DNA of 64,000 bases, from positions 4,358,000-4,421,999 of the forward strand of contig NZ_AP025305.1 in NCBI RefSeq assembly GCF_036492635.1, given 5' to 3'. Below the pieces are notes generated by a model. The model saw nothing but the letters and a program-made list of their open reading frames with translations, had not been told where the DNA came from and did not search any database. The position numbers and the translations under genes were made by a program. Positions within the stretch are counted from its first letter, which is position 1, and every line of letters starts with the position of its first letter. The DNA comes from Aureibacter tunicatorum. GTDB taxonomy: Bacteria > Bacteroidota > Bacteroidia > Cytophagales > Cyclobacteriaceae. Positions 63,201-64,000 of this stretch are shown here, piece after piece.

Positions 63201-64000
63201 TTAATGCCTAAACCTAGGCGTTCGTATGATCTTCCTTTCTTTACCTACATTCAACGGCAATAAATAATTAAGCATGAATTCATGAGAAGTCGTAGCCTTC
63301 GCATTGGCATGGTGAACGATGTAATCAAGAGAATAACCTATTCTTAATGATTTATCCTTTAAAAACGCATAACCTAAAATAGCTGACACGGCTTCCATAT
63401 ATCGATATGACAAGCCACCCCAAAACATTTGCTTGTATTCAAGAAGAGTGGACACATCCAAAGCATAGCCTGTAAAGTCCGTTCTAAACAAAACCGAAGG
63501 CGTGATTATGACATCATAATTATACATGATATCGTATCCCATCATAAAGTTCAGTTGTTTTTCCAGTGGATTTTGAATATTCTCAACTCCAAAATCAAAT
63601 TCAGAATCAATCAAGTGGTTGTAACTCAATCCTGCATATAATTTTTGGGACTGAAGGAAAAAGCCAATGGACAAATCCGGCCTCACTTGAGACTCTTTCC
63701 CTGTTCTATTAAATGGGTCATCGGGATCAAGCCAGCGATATTTATCGAAATCTATAGTTTGTGAAATCACTCCCCCTTGGAGCGCAAAGCTTAACTTATA
63801 ATCATTCAGTTCCAAATGATAAGCGTAAGCTAAAAGAATATTCAAATTATTTTGAGGTCCCAATTGATCATTCAACACTTGCAAGCCCAATCCGCTGTTG
63901 AGACGTAAAATAGGCGCGTCGAAAGTTATCAATGCCGTAGATGGCGCTCCCCCCTGATCAATCGAGGCTTGATAACCCAACCATTGAGACCTATACAATG
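63201..64000 (-). CDS. PorP/SprF-family membrane protein, 5' end outside the window
   Basis: At least 265 residues are visible; the gene continues past the window edge. The text MYRSQWLGYQ is the internal part of the usual N-P-x-Y-A-G ... YR-x-Q-W start, so the Met there is not the true start. Regular amphipathic strands suggest a small outer-membrane barrel of the PorP/SprF family, which attaches or exports type IX secreted proteins such as SprB-like adhesins. It lies 474 bases upstream of gldK on the same strand. Confidence 0.85.
   Translation of the reverse strand, partial: LYRSQWLGYQASIDQGGAPSTALITFDAPILRLNSGLGLQVLNDQLGPQNNLNILLAYAYHLELNDYKLSFALQGGVISQTIDFDKYRWLDPDDPFNRTGKESQVRPDLSIGFFLQSQKLYAGLSYNHLIDSEFDFGVENIQNPLEKQLNFMMGYDIMYNYDVIITPSVLFRTDFTGYALDVSTLLEYKQMFWGGLSYRYMEAVSAILGYAFLKDKSLRIGYSLDYIVHHANAKATTSHEFMLNYLLPLNVGKERKIIRTPRFRH

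Overview
The window looks like a chromosomal segment of a gliding, probably marine member of the Bacteroidota, most likely order Cytophagales. The grounds are a gldK-gldL-gldM-gldN cluster, a SprE/PorW-type lipoprotein and a PorP/SprF-type protein (type IX secretion and gliding), a SusC-like TonB-dependent receptor with a surface lipoprotein, a CarB without the C-terminal regulatory domain, Bacteroidetes-type TAnnTTTG promoter elements, and AT-rich DNA. Genus-level placement cannot be made from the sequence alone.

Layout. 1-5.4 kb: the end of a transhydrogenase beta gene, an orphan protein with an 'AVGFEIE' domain of unknown function, a membrane-anchored VWA protein and gpmI. 5.7-12.2 kb: an internally duplicated beta-helix lipoprotein, its TonB-dependent receptor, and a MoxR ATPase. 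12.4-13.0 kb: six tRNA genes (Gly-Leu-Gly twice, a tandem duplication) with a recognisable promoter and terminator. 13.2-18.4 kb: two overlapping LVIVD-repeat genes, carB, a DUF4834-like gene and a DoxX gene. 18.5-25.6 kb: three large paralogous genes of unknown function, interrupted by a MarR-regulator/NAD(P)-binding pair whose promoter carries a perfect 34-bp palindrome. 26-28.5 kb: a leucine-rich-repeat lipoprotein with recently expanded 69-nt repeats. 28.5-34.2 kb: small-molecule and regulator genes (VOC, AraC, two dehydrogenase-like genes, Crp/Fnr) and a BCCT transporter. 34.4-37.9 kb: a three-gene lipid-type biosynthetic operon (membrane hydroxylase/desaturase, ketoacyl synthase fused to a haem-oxygenase-like di-iron domain, unknown protein). 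38-44 kb: a J-domain coiled-coil protein, mltG, a threonylcarbamoyl-AMP synthase, a WbqC-like gene and clpC. 44-51 kb: ATP synthase genes (no atpD or atpC here) behind a bactofilin and an M23 peptidase gene. 51-58 kb: sprE-like gene, a class A penicillin-binding protein and uvrC. 58-64 kb: gldN, gldM, gldL, gldK and the 3' part of a porP/sprF-like gene.

How the genes work together. The right third is a cell-envelope and motility block. GldK/N form the outer ring and GldL/M the inner-membrane motor of the type IX system, SprE is needed for secretion, PorP/SprF proteins usually attach secreted adhesins, and the bactofilin, M23 peptidase, MltG and PBP1A shape peptidoglycan. The most unusual material is the triplet of roughly 610-650 residue paralogs. 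They share an N-terminal (V/I)(V/I)QAAF(K/R)P signature, a conserved C-terminal tail and a core with a pattern reminiscent of HopA1-type effectors, so they are candidate delivered effectors. The second is the ketoacyl-synthase/di-iron-oxidase fusion operon. Both assignments are inferences from motif reading and need profile searches.
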